The notes under the pieces: generated by a model | Database searches by the model: none | The model's input: the letters and a program-made list of their open reading frames with translations, nothing else | Told to the model about the DNA's origin: nothing | Assembly (NCBI RefSeq): GCF_005869845.1 | Contig: NZ_VAWF01000001.1 | Span: 744,001 to 808,000, forward strand | Length of the DNA stretch: 64,000 nt | From: Fodinibius saliphilus | GTDB taxonomy: Bacteria; Bacteroidota; Rhodothermia; Balneolales; Balneolaceae | Reading direction: 5' to 3' | Made by a program: the position numbers and the translations under genes | Shown: positions 30,188 to 39,381 of the stretch, piece by piece | Layout: every line of letters begins with the position of its first letter | Position numbering within the stretch: the stretch's first letter is position 1

Positions 30188-30640
30188 TTACTTTATAACT
30201 CCGTTAATAATATGAATAACTCCATTACTGGCTTTAATATTTGAAGATAGCAGTCGAAATGAATTAACTGACATTTTATTATTGCTATCTGACTTTATTG
30301 TGATTTTCTTTCCACTTAAGCAAGTAACATTTTTCATCACCTTTAGGCTTCTTTCTGTTGCCATACCGGTGAATATATGATTGAGAATCAATTGCTTATT
30401 AACTTTCTGGGCTTCATTTAATGAGTTAAACACCTTTTTAGAAGGTACAAAAAGGGTATAAGGGCCAGAATCATTGAGCTTTTGATCTAAATTGGTCTCA
30501 ACGATGGCACGAGCAAAATGTTTAGCTTGCTCATGTTGTTTCATCTTGTCCATAATATTTTGCGCCTCACATAGCTCTGAAGCGGCCATAATACCTACAA
30601 AACAAACCGATAGAGTAATAAATCGCCTTAAATATTCCAT
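30188..30640 (-). CDS. secreted fasciclin (FAS1)-domain protein
   Basis: A 150-residue single FAS1-domain protein with a signal peptide (RRFITLSVCFVGIMAASELCEA). FAS1 landmarks are GPYTLFVPSKKVF (about residues 59-71), the LILNHIF segment, and the closing VIHIINGVI. FAS1 proteins mediate adhesion or surface interactions. AGGAG lies 8-12 bases before the start. The domain is compact but complete. Confidence 0.87.
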   Translation of the reverse strand: MEYLRRFITLSVCFVGIMAASELCEAQNIMDKMKQHEQAKHFARAIVETNLDQKLNDSGPYTLFVPSKKVFNSLNEAQKVNKQLILNHIFTGMATERSLKVMKNVTCLSGKKITIKSDSNNKMSVNSFRLLSSNIKASNGVIHIINGVIK

Positions 30641-30824
30641 AATTAATCTCCTGATCAGGGATCTAAATAATTTACAATGGGCTCTCTTGCTGACTTCTAA
30701 TTCACATTATAACAGGATTTTGATTATATACCAATTAAAGAAGTTCCAAAATTACATTACAAAAAGTAGAGCTCCGTCAATACTAATTATATAGTATTAT
30801 AATCTTTAATAAGAATAGGCTGTT

Positions 30825-31343
30825 ATGAAAAGGTTTACTTTATTTATGATTCTGATCATGATGGGCGTACATCATGTAACAGCTCAACAATTAAATAATG
30901 ATTTAAATCCATCCGAATATTTTGATTTTTGGATTGGTCAGTGGGAATTAAGTTGGGAATCAGCGGATGGTACTATAGGTAAAGGAACCAATAACATTGA
31001 AAAGATCCTGAACGGTAAAGTAATAAAAGAGAATTTTGAAGCTACCAAAGGTTCTTTAAGTGGTTACGTAGGTAAAAGTTATTCCGTCTATGACACAAAA
31101 ACAGAGCAATGGAAACAAACCTGGGTTGATAACCAAGGCACATACCTAGATTTTGTCGGATCATTTATTGAGAATAAAAGAATTTTTAAAAGAAAGACAA
31201 CGAATGCCGATGGGAAAACAATAATTCAGCGCATGGTATTTTATGATATTAAAAAAGATTCTTTCACCTGGAGATGGGAAAAATCACGGGATAATGGAAA
31301 CAATTGGGAAATTATGTGGAAAATAGCCTACCGAAGACATTAA
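30825..31343 (+). CDS. secreted DUF1579-like protein
   Basis: A 172-residue protein with a signal peptide (LFMILIMMGVHHVTAQ). The mature part resembles the DUF1579/lipocalin-like group: EYFDFWIGQWELSWES, then beta-strands ending SFTWRWEKSRDNGNNWEIMWKIAY. Such proteins are usually uncharacterised periplasmic barrels. It stands alone, 184 bp from the fasciclin start and followed by an empty region. Confidence 0.7.
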   Translation: MKRFTLFMILIMMGVHHVTAQQLNNDLNPSEYFDFWIGQWELSWESADGTIGKGTNNIEKILNGKVIKENFEATKGSLSGYVGKSYSVYDTKTEQWKQTWVDNQGTYLDFVGSFIENKRIFKRKTTNADGKTIIQRMVFYDIKKDSFTWRWEKSRDNGNNWEIMWKIAYRRH

Positions 31344-32593
31344 GAATTAATTTTAGCCGCTTAGAATAGAAATATGGCACTTTCGCCTTTTAGGACATAT
31401 TAAGGGTGATTTTATGGGTTTTAACGTATTTATGGCTAAATGCAACTAATTTAAGACCGATATCAGTGTTAAGTCATAAATTCAAGATGATAAAGAGGTA
31501 GTACCAATTATAAAACTCATAATAGCATCAATGTAACCGATTCTAAAGCAAAAGTTAGATTAAAAATGGAGAGTGGCATGAAATTAATTTAGCTAATGCT
31601 TAAAAGAAATCAGATTGGTAAAAGTCGAAGAGCAATATTTAAACTCCAGGAAAAATGAGACAGGATTGTCAATGATGATATTCAATGAACCTTCGAACCA
31701 TATATCTTCATATCAAGCAAAATGAATAAGCATGATGTATTAGAGAATATTTAAAATAAAAAGTGGATTTGTGATTAACATAGTGCATTCTTGTCGTATA
31801 ATTTATATTATGTAAAATAGAAATAGTTTCTTTTATATCACATTCTACTGCAGTTATGTTAACGATTATCGAGAGACAACCGCTTTAATATTTACGGACT
31901 ACCTTAATAAAATAATTTAAATCCTATTCTTACTTGGTGTCTGATTGTGTTAGACATCTCATTTACTATGAATATTTGTCTTTAAGTCTTACGGATAACC
32001 TATTTCAGTTATAGTATAATCAGCATGGACTTGTCAATACAAATATTGATGCTACTTCCCACTTCCCTATCGGATAATATACCTTCGGTAATATTATGGC
32101 ATACCATGAGATTTATAAAAACGATAGGTATAAGTATAGGTTAACCGTAGTTAATCCAAATCAATAGCAATATTAACGGAATTATCACAGATCTTTAACT
32201 GATAGGAGACGTTCCAACCCTGTCTATTATTATATCCCAAGTCGTTCCGTTCTGGGTAAATTACATTTTGTGTAATCAATTATCACCCTGGCTCCTTGTT
32301 ATTTAACAAGATGAATGGAAATATTTTCAAATAGTTAAAATGCTTACGCACTTCACTCAGATAGTTTATTAAAAAAGTAATCTTTTACGCTTCTTACACT
32401 TTTGTCTTTAAATTAATACCATTACTTGCATATCTAAAAAAACTCCAGCCCCAATAATAAACTATCACAGTCTATTATTTAATTCAATTTTGTTGTAGAT
32501 TGAGATATTGATTCTCACCGGCTATTACTTCATAACATGAACAGCATTAATTACCTGCTGTTTCCTATTTAATCTAAACATATAGGGATTGCC
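31344..32593. other. 1.25-kb AT-rich region with no recognisable gene
   Basis: The region has frequent stops in all frames and no tRNA, IS or repeat that I can recognise. One hairpin is visible at 32074-32097 (ATAATATACC, loop TTC, then GGT and ATATTAT with one bulged base). It may hold decayed coding sequence or an unrecognised RNA. The part before 32594 should contain the promoter of the flavoprotein gene. Confidence 0.6.
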
Positions 32594-33982
32594 ATGTTAC
32601 AAGTAGAAAAAAGTCAGATCGAAAAGCTGAAAAGCAGTATAGAAGGCCGGATTATTCTGCCTGAGGATGTCGACTATGATAAAGCCCGGACCATTTGGAA
32701 CGCTATGATAGACCGTAAACCTGCTATTATAGTGCAGTGTGGTTCAGCCGAGGATGTACCACCCGCGATCCATTTTGCAAAAGAAAAAGGATTAGAACTT
32801 TCGGTACGTGGTGGCGGACATCATATTGCAGGAAACTCAATAGTAGACAATGGACTAACCATCGATTTCTCCATGATGCGCAAGGTTAAAGTGGATCCCC
32901 AAAAAAAGCGAGCAACTGTTGAGCCGGGTGCAACCCTTGGTGACTTTGACAAGGCGACTCAGGTACACGGGCTTGCCACTCCAACCGGTATTAACTCCAC
33001 TACCGGCATTGCCGGACTCACTCTGGGAGGCGGTTTTGGGTGGCTCACCCGCCAGTATGGACTTACCATTGACAACCTTGTCTCAGCTGATATTGTGACA
33101 GCCGATGGGGAGCAGTTAACACTGAGTAAGACACAAAATACCGATCTATTTTGGGCTATACGCGGTGGAGGCGGTAATTTCGGTGTAATCACAAGGTTTG
33201 AATTTGAGCTTTATGATATTGGAACTAAAACCTTTGGAGGGCTTATCGTTTTTCCATTTGAACAGGTAAGAAAAGTGCTGAATCGATATCGGGAGTTTGC
33301 AAAATCGGCACCTCTTGAACTCAATGTCTGGATCGTAGTTCGTCATGCCCCACCCCTTCCTTTCCTTCCAGAAGAGATTCACAATAAAATGGTGGTCGTC
33401 CTTCCCGTATTCTACAATGGAGATCTACGTAAAGGAGAAAACCTGGTGAATTATCTCCGCAAGTTTGGTAATCCATTGGGCGAACATGTAGGCAGACAAC
33501 CCTATGTGCAGTGGCAGCAGGCGTTTGATCCACTGCTCACACCCGGAGCTCGCAACTACTGGAAATCACACAACTTTACCGAAATCAGTGATGGACTGAT
33601 TGATGCCATCATCAAATTTGCTGGTACCATGCCCACCCTGCAGACAGAGATATTCTTGGGTATGCTCTCAGGAGTAGCAAATGAAGTGCCCGTCGAGGCC
33701 ACCGCCTATGCCGCTCGCGATGCTAAATTTGTCGTGAATGTGCACGGACGCTGGGTAGAACCAATAGAAGACCAGAAGTGCGTCAGTTGGGCACGAGAAT
33801 TTTTTGAAGCTACCCGTTCTTATGCTTCCGGAGGCGCTTACGTAAACTTCATGACTGAGGATGAGAAAGACAGGATATCCGCAGCCTATAGTTCCAACTA
33901 TCAACGACTGATGGAATTAAAAACAAAATATGATCCGGATAACCTATTTCACATGAATCAAAATATTAAACCCCAAAATTAA
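32594..33982 (+). CDS. FAD-linked oxidase with berberine-bridge domain
   Basis: Oxidoreductase of the vanillyl-alcohol oxidase/berberine-bridge superfamily, 462 residues. The FAD-binding domain has LSVRGGGHHIAGNS (about residues 70-83, holding the histidine that is usually the covalent FAD link), GATLGDFD and GLTLGGGFGWLTRQYGLT. The second covalent cysteine found in bicovalent members is not apparent. A C-terminal BBE segment is present (YVNFM...YDPDNLFHMNQNI). There is no signal peptide. The substrate (alcohol or oligosaccharide) cannot be read from sequence. It is monocistronic by layout. Confidence 0.9.
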   Translation: MLQVEKSQIEKLKSSIEGRIILPEDVDYDKARTIWNAMIDRKPAIIVQCGSAEDVPPAIHFAKEKGLELSVRGGGHHIAGNSIVDNGLTIDFSMMRKVKVDPQKKRATVEPGATLGDFDKATQVHGLATPTGINSTTGIAGLTLGGGFGWLTRQYGLTIDNLVSADIVTADGEQLTLSKTQNTDLFWAIRGGGGNFGVITRFEFELYDIGTKTFGGLIVFPFEQVRKVLNRYREFAKSAPLELNVWIVVRHAPPLPFLPEEIHNKMVVVLPVFYNGDLRKGENLVNYLRKFGNPLGEHVGRQPYVQWQQAFDPLLTPGARNYWKSHNFTEISDGLIDAIIKFAGTMPTLQTEIFLGMLSGVANEVPVEATAYAARDAKFVVNVHGRWVEPIEDQKCVSWAREFFEATRSYASGGAYVNFMTEDEKDRISAAYSSNYQRLMELKTKYDPDNLFHMNQNIKPQN

Positions 33983-34185
33983 TATAGTAACATACTGGTT
34001 TGGGATTCTAAGCTGTTTGCTCTACGAAGCGAGACCTACGCGCAAGGTGAAGAAGTGGTCTGCAAAATTTGCACGTAATAGTAATAGTGTTAACAGGTAT
34101 CCCTTTTGTCAGTAATGTTTGATTGTATATGTTATATAAGGTTAAAGTACCAGGTAGCCACCAACAGGAAATAAATCTTCTTACA

Positions 34186-34662
34186 CTAGTCAAACTGCTT
34201 TAAAACGTTCTGTATTGCCTTAAAATCAGGTAAGTTACTTGATTCATCAAGTACTTCACGGTGTCGGATAATCCCTTCTTTATCTACTACGAAAGATGCC
34301 CGTTGGGCTACGCCTTTCATTCCAAAATAATCATCATTTAAAACGCCATATGCTTGTGACGCCTCTTTATTGAAGTCGCTGAGTAGAGTAAAGTTCAGGT
34401 TTTCCGCTTTTTTAAACTCTTTGAGGGTGAAAAAACTGTCTATGCTGATACCAATGACTTCAGCATCTAATGAGTTATATAACTTCATATTATCTCGCGT
34501 GGTACAAAGCTCTTTGGTACATGTACCGCTAAATGCAAGTGGAAAAAACAGCAAAACTACATTTTTCTCCCCTTTGAAAGCAGAAAGACTTACTTTTTCT
34601 CCATCGGTATTTTGCAATGTAAACTCGGGAGCTTTTGTACCTTCAGCTAAGCTATTTTCCAT
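34186..34662 (-). CDS. AhpE/Bcp-like peroxiredoxin
   Basis: Thiol peroxidase, 158 residues. Thioredoxin fold with the peroxidatic cysteine in PLAFSGTCTKELC (Cys48) and a nearby Cys53 that could act as resolving cysteine; APEFTLQNTDGEKVSLS at the N-terminus and SFVVDKEGIIRH in the core. It reduces peroxides in the cytoplasm. It is the last gene of the leftward der-nuoI run, 16 bp after the membrane-protein gene. Confidence 0.9.
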   Translation of the reverse strand: MENSLAEGTKAPEFTLQNTDGEKVSLSAFKGEKNVVLLFFPLAFSGTCTKELCTTRDNMKLYNSLDAEVIGISIDSFFTLKEFKKAENLNFTLLSDFNKEASQAYGVLNDDYFGMKGVAQRASFVVDKEGIIRHREVLDESSNLPDFKAIQNVLKQFD

Positions 34663-34678
34663 AAAAGTAACTGTTAAA

Positions 34679-35308
34679 TTATTGAGTATCTGCTGTTATA
34701 ACCGCTGAATCAGCATGTTCATATCCCAGCACAGTAGTTAATAGCCCTGCGGCCAAAAATAATTCCCATAACCAGGTGTACGGTCCATTGACCGCCGGTA
34801 CAAACCAGTAAAGCAGATAGCTGAAAAGTAAAATGATACTACCGCTGAGAATAATAGCATACTGCTTTCGGCGGTAGGTATACACAGAATACATCAGTAT
34901 GGATACGGTAATAGCCCCACCCTGATATATTGTTATGAGCCAATTTTTCAAGGCATACGTATCTTTGACGAGTAGATATGACAAGACAATAAGTAAGGGT
35001 AAGCCGGTATAAAGCATTGGAAATTGCGCAAAAGCCGGCTTCGATTCCCTTATAAAAACAGCCAGTGAACTAAGTACAAAAGCCAAACATATTATATGGC
35101 CCCATTCAAATATAAATGCGGCAGTATTCGAAAAAAAAGCATCTGCGATAAAGAAATTAGTAAGTGCAGTCAGCTGCATGATAAAAAATATCACCGCAGC
35201 AATAGTGAGGCCTAAAAACTTTATCCGTCCCCTACTTTGGGTTAGACCTATTAATTTGACAACCACATATCCGACTACGAGAACCAACAAGAACGTTGTC
35301 AAAGGCAT
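34679..35308 (-). CDS. uncharacterised multi-pass membrane protein
   Basis: A 209-residue protein with about six to seven hydrophobic helices, for example LTTFLLVLVVGYVVVKLIGL, FLGLTIAAVIFFIMQLTAL, IILSGSIILLFSYLLYWF and LWELFLAAGLLTTVLGY. No family recognised. It begins 11 bp after the DinB-like gene, so it is in the same operon as nuoI. Confidence 0.7.
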   Translation of the reverse strand: MPLTTFLLVLVVGYVVVKLIGLTQSRGRIKFLGLTIAAVIFFIMQLTALTNFFIADAFFSNTAAFIFEWGHIICLAFVLSSLAVFIRESKPAFAQFPMLYTGLPLLIVLSYLLVKDTYALKNWLITIYQGGAITVSILMYSVYTYRRKQYAIILSGSIILLFSYLLYWFVPAVNGPYTWLWELFLAAGLLTTVLGYEHADSAVITADTQ

Positions 35309-35319
35309 CGAAATATATA

Positions 35320-35889
35320 TTAGGAGTTTTCGGTGGGCTGCTGGTTTTCACGTTGTGAACGACGCTGCTCAATCTCACGCATTCTTTCCTTTTCTTGATT
35401 GTACACTTTAACCTGCTGAGCAATATCGCGAAGAATTCCCCGTTCAAAACGAATCATCTCTTGCATAAAATCATATAACATTACTTTTTGGTCATTGCGA
35501 TAAACTACTGTTTCCCAATCTATTAGCGGGATATTATCAATGGAATTGACCAACCCTGCGCGATGTTTTGCAAGCTTTTTAAGTATCTTCTGAACATCTT
35601 TCAACTTTTCTTCATCCGGCTCAAAGCTTTCGCGATAGTGCGTAAAGTTTTCGAGATGGGTAGGTCGCTTATTTTCTACGGCTTTTTCCAAGATAGGCCG
35701 ATAATATGATAACTGTGCATGATCTATAAGCAACAACATCTCTGAAATCGAACGCCCGTCGGGCGGACGCTCATCATACGGTACATTATCAATAACATAT
35801 TGCATCGCTTCTGCCTCATCCTGCAGGTATGAAGCGTCTTCGATTAGTTCGTTAATTTCTTCTTGGGTAATTTGACGATCTGCCATCAT
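35320..35889 (-). CDS. DinB-like helical-bundle hypothetical protein
   Basis: A 189-residue, largely helical and acidic protein. The pattern SISEMLLLIDHAQLSYYRPILEKA with DFMQEMIRFERGILRDIAQQV recalls DinB/YfiT four-helix bundles, but the usual triad of histidines is not complete, so metal binding is uncertain. The C-terminus is a charged tail rich in Arg and Gln (QRRSQRENQQ). It sits 4 bp after nuoI. The family assignment is tentative. Confidence 0.6.
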   Translation of the reverse strand: MMADRQITQEEINELIEDASYLQDEAEAMQYVIDNVPYDERPPDGRSISEMLLLIDHAQLSYYRPILEKAVENKRPTHLENFTHYRESFEPDEEKLKDVQKILKKLAKHRAGLVNSIDNIPLIDWETVVYRNDQKVMLYDFMQEMIRFERGILRDIAQQVKVYNQEKERMREIEQRRSQRENQQPTENS

Positions 35890-35893
35890 CTAC

Positions 35894-36592
35894 CTATCGT
35901 GCCCATTCAGATTCTGCTTGAACATTGTCATTGTGTTCCTGTTGCTCAAGCATCTCTACCAAAGACAGTCCCGAATTAAAATCGCGGTCGCGATCTCTCA
36001 CAGAATGGATATTATTTTCTTCCTGGAAATCCCAGAACTGACCAAACTGTCGATTTTTATATTCACGTAAAAAATCAAGGCGTTCTTTCACATCCTCTTT
36101 AGGCACCAACAGTCGTTGTTTGTCATAAATGGCTTCTTCCCTGGATTCAAAGACGATATCATAATCTTTACTCATCACAATCGCCTCTTCTGGGCAAACT
36201 TCTTCACAATAGCCGCAGTAAATACAGCGCAGCATATTAATTTCAAAGAAGTTGGGATAACGTTCTTTGGGATCATCAGAATCTTCGTTGGCCTGCATGC
36301 TGATTGCAAGTGGCGGGCAAGCACGGGCACAAAGTCCACATGCCACACAACGCTCTTTGCCATTATCTTCCACCAGAACGGGACGACCACGAAATATGGA
36401 AGGAGGATCCCACTTCTCTTCCGGGTATTGCATAGTCACCTTTGGCTGAAACATCTGTTTAAAGGTATACCAAAGGGCCTTAAAAATTTCGGGCAAGTAC
36501 AATTTCTCCATAAAGGAGAACGAACGCTCCCGCTCAAAATTCTCGTTGAGCGCATTTGCACGTGGTTGCTCTAAATTTTGTGGTGTTGCCAT
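35894..36592 (-). CDS. nuoI: NADH-quinone oxidoreductase subunit I
   Basis: Complex I subunit carrying clusters N6a and N6b: two 4Fe-4S motifs [12 protein letters not shown] and [12 protein letters not shown], separated as in Nuo[22 protein letters not shown] precedes them, as expected. It acts on the peripheral arm at the membrane. It has an extended C-terminal tail (about 75 residues past the second motif). It begins at the ATG at 36592; a second frame start four codons upstream is less likely. No other nuo gene is in the window. Confidence 0.93.
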   Translation of the reverse strand: MATPQNLEQPRANALNENFERERSFSFMEKLYLPEIFKALWYTFKQMFQPKVTMQYPEEKWDPPSIFRGRPVLVEDNGKERCVACGLCARACPPLAISMQANEDSDDPKERYPNFFEINMLRCIYCGYCEEVCPEEAIVMSKDYDIVFESREEAIYDKQRLLVPKEDVKERLDFLREYKNRQFGQFWDFQEENNIHSVRDRDRDFNSGLSLVEMLEQQEHNDNVQAESEWAR

Positions 36593-36684
36593 CTGAATTC
36601 GCAATTAAAATATTGATTGTTACTCAGCATAATATCGCTGGAAAAATAACTGATTCAAGCATTCACATCAAAACAAAAATACGT

Positions 36685-37992
36685 TTATTTCTGGACAAAT
36701 CGCATTGTGATGGGAACCCCCGTAAATTGATACTCTTCCCGGATTTTATTCTCAATATATCGCCTGTAGTTAGCTGGAAGATGCTCAGGATGGTTCATAA
36801 AGAACTTAAAAACCGGGGGATTTGCCTGCACCTGTGTGCCATATTTTATTTTAAGAGGTACTTCTTTGCGCACCGGCAGCGGCTTTTCTTTAAGTATTTG
36901 TTTCAAAAAGTCGTTAAAGTGAGAAGTTTTTATAGTCTTCTTTCGTTCCTTCATTACTAAATCTGCCACATCAATAACTTTATGAATCCGCTTACGATGT
37001 GTAGTAGAAATAGAAACGATCGGCACATATTTCATACGTGGAATACGTGAATACACATATTCTTCAAACTCTTTGTGGATATTCGTATCCTTTTCCGGCA
37101 CCAAATCCCACTTATTGAGTACGATAACAAGTCCTTTATTATAGTCAGCTGCATTCCTAATAATACGCTTGTCCTGTGCCTCAAATCCGCGCATAGCATC
37201 AAGCATTAGGATAGCCACATCACATTCTTTTAAGGCCCGGTCTGTGCGCACCGTGCTGTAAAACTCAACATTCTCTTGTACTTTTGCCTTTTTACGTAGG
37301 CCCGCAGTATCAACTAAGATATATTCCTTTTCATTATAAAGCAGTTTACTGTGAATAGAATCACGAGTGGTACCGGGAATATCCGTTACAATACAGCGCT
37401 CATCCTCAAGCATAGCATTAACATAACTACTCTTTCCTACATTGGGGCGCCCAACTACGGCCAGCTTAGGTATGGTTGTCTTCGGTTCCTCTTGTTCTTC
37501 CGGGAGCAGTTCAACCATTCGGTCGAGCAGCTCACCGGTGCCTCGACCGCTTATGGCCGATACCGGGTATAGCTCTTCAAAGCCAAGTGCATAAAATTCA
37601 GTAGCATTAAATTCCCGTTCTTCATTATCAGCTTTGTTTGCTACTAATAATACGGGCATTTCCTGTTCACGTAGCAACTGGGCCACAGAACTATCCAAAC
37701 TAGTAATACCCGCTTCGGTATCAACCACAAAGAGTATAAGGTCCGATTCTCGAATGGCAATATGCACCTGTTCGCGAATACCTTTCTTAACGACATCGGT
37801 GGCACCGGGCAGATATCCTCCGGTATCTATAACATTAAAATCACGACCATTCCAATATGATTCACCATAATGGCGATCTCGTGTTACACCGTACTGATCA
37901 TCGACAATGGCTTTACGGCTGCCGATTAAACGATTAAAGATAGTAGATTTGCCAACGTTGGGCCGCCCTACGATAGAAACTACAGGGAGCAT
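36685..37992 (-). CDS. der: ribosome-assembly GTPase Der (EngA)
   Basis: Double GTPase needed for 50S assembly, 435 residues. The first G domain starts with IVGRPNVGKSTIFNRL, the second with VVGRPNVGKSSYVNAM (about residue 180). DTGG and DTAG switch II motifs and NKAD and NKWD specificity motifs are all present. A C-terminal KH-like domain contains KYGTQVQANPPVFKFFMN. Normal length and complete. Confidence 0.97.
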   Translation of the reverse strand: MLPVVSIVGRPNVGKSTIFNRLIGSRKAIVDDQYGVTRDRHYGESYWNGRDFNVIDTGGYLPGATDVVKKGIREQVHIAIRESDLILFVVDTEAGITSLDSSVAQLLREQEMPVLLVANKADNEEREFNATEFYALGFEELYPVSAISGRGTGELLDRMVELLPEEQEEPKTTIPKLAVVGRPNVGKSSYVNAMLEDERCIVTDIPGTTRDSIHSKLLYNEKEYILVDTAGLRKKAKVQENVEFYSTVRTDRALKECDVAILMLDAMRGFEAQDKRIIRNAADYNKGLVIVLNKWDLVPEKDTNIHKEFEEYVYSRIPRMKYVPIVSISTTHRKRIHKVIDVADLVMKERKKTIKTSHFNDFLKQILKEKPLPVRKEVPLKIKYGTQVQANPPVFKFFMNHPEHLPANYRRYIENKIREEYQFTGVPITMRFVQK

Positions 37993-38076
37993 GTGGGAGT
38001 TTTTATTTAATATGTTATTTTCAGTGATAAGCGTTAAAAATAATGAATTAACTACTTAAAGTAGAGTAGAAACTCA

Positions 38077-38313
38077 ATGCTACAAACCTTTTATAACAAC
38101 TTCGGTTTTCTCGGCTCCATTGGTATTGCCATGTTTATATTTCTCTGTTTCATTTTTTGGATGGCCGGTATAGCCGGAATATCACAGCATCCTCCTTCCA
38201 GAAAAAAAACGACTAAGCTGGTTATTTCGGTCCTATTTCCCCCCTATCCCATCATTTGGGTATTTATAGATATGTATCGGCAGCGTAAACTTATGAAAAA
38301 AACGCAGATCTAA
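38077..38313 (+). CDS. small two-helix membrane protein
   Basis: A 78-residue protein with two hydrophobic segments (LGSIGIAMFIFLCFIFWMAGI, about 12-32, and LVISVLFPPYPIIWVFIDMY, about 48-67) and a basic C-terminus (RQRKLMKKTQ). No family recognised. It is divergent from der with an 84-bp gap. The sequence looks like a real small membrane protein and not noise. Confidence 0.6.
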   Translation: MLQTFYNNFGFLGSIGIAMFIFLCFIFWMAGIAGISQHPPSRKKTTKLVISVLFPPYPIIWVFIDMYRQRKLMKKTQI

Positions 38314-38736
38314 ACTGTTTCCCCTATACAAAAAGCCCTGTTCCGACAGGTATCAGTCGAATACTTTGGGAAGAACATAAAAATGAAACAGAATAAAAAT
38401 TGCACGCTCTACCAAAATGTTGAGAGCGAAATTCAAAGAACATAAAAGGGAGCTTTAAAAAAGCTGGCAAACATAAGTTCCAAATGAATTACAATACAGA
38501 TGCCATATATGTGATAAGGATAGAAGTACCTCCGATCAAGACTCAATGTTTTGCAAAACCCTCTGGGTATGATTTATATTTCTTCTAATAAACTATATTT
38601 CTGATTAGAGGTTATATCCCTACCGGATTATTAGCAGAAATAAAAGGGCTTGAATTCATCTTTTTATTTTTAACCTCACAAAGATATATTCCATGCTTTA
38701 GCTAGCACACCCAGAAACTCTATTTTTTAACAATTT
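38314..38736. other. intergenic region before the thymidine kinase gene
   Basis: About 420 bp of AT-rich sequence. Two short hairpins are visible, near 38404-38427 (CGCTCT/AGAGCG) and near 38450-38464 (AGCTTT/AAAGCT), neither with a clear T-run. No gene is seen. It should include the promoter of the thymidine kinase operon. Confidence 0.5.
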
Positions 38737-39381
38737 ATGCTTAATGAACCATCGTTGGTCCCGCAAAAAGTGGGATGGATTGAAGTAGTTTGCGGAGGGA
38801 TGTTCAGTGGTAAGACCGAAGAGCTTATTCGCAGAGCTAAACGAGCTCATATCGCTGGACAAAAGGTTGTAGTTGTAAAACCCAAGGTAGATAACCGCTA
38901 CGATGAAGAAGATGTGGTTTCTCATAACCAAAATGTTTTACCAGGATTGGTTGTTGATACCGCAGATCAAATTGTTTTACTGACCGGTGAGGCCGAAGTA
39001 GTATGTATTGATGAAGCACAATTTTTTGACCTACAGCTAATGAATGTGGCCAATACGCTGGCTAATGATGGCAAAAGAGTTATTGTTGCTGGATTGGATA
39101 TGGACTTTGAAGGCCAACCCTTTGAACCAATGCCACAGATGCTGGCCATTGCTGAATATGTAACGAAATTGCATGCAGTGTGTGCTGAAAGTGGTACAAT
39201 GGCCCATTATTCACAAAGAGTAGTAGAAAGCAAAGATCGCGTCTTAGTGGGTGAGACTGATGCCTACGAACCACGGTCACGACACTGCTACCGCCCTCCT
39301 GTTGATGAACGACGCGGCCGGCCTATAACTCCTATTTCTGCACAAGAAAACACCAACGAAGACCAAGTCTCAGATGATTGA
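38737..39381 (+). CDS. tdk: type II thymidine kinase
   Basis: Salvage kinase making dTMP, 214 residues. It has the P-loop GGMFSGKTEEL (about 20-30), the Walker B/active-site VCIDEAQFF (about 89-97) and the GLDMDFEGQPF region. In the C-terminal lasso, the structural zinc site normally has two CxxC/H pairs; here the first reads CAES (Cys149, Ser152) and the second SRHC (Ser181, Cys184), so one cysteine of each pair is serine. Other catalytic features are intact, so activity is expected. The stop overlaps the nucleoside transporter start by 8 bp. Confidence 0.93.
   Translation: MLNEPSLVPQKVGWIEVVCGGMFSGKTEELIRRAKRAHIAGQKVVVVKPKVDNRYDEEDVVSHNQNVLPGLVVDTADQIVLLTGEAEVVCIDEAQFFDLQLMNVANTLANDGKRVIVAGLDMDFEGQPFEPMPQMLAIAEYVTKLHAVCAESGTMAHYSQRVVESKDRVLVGETDAYEPRSRHCYRPPVDERRGRPITPISAQENTNEDQVSDD

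Noticed and set aside
38404-38464. Short hairpins before tdk as a riboswitch or ncRNA.
   Set aside because: Stems are only 6 bp and no known riboswitch core is visible.
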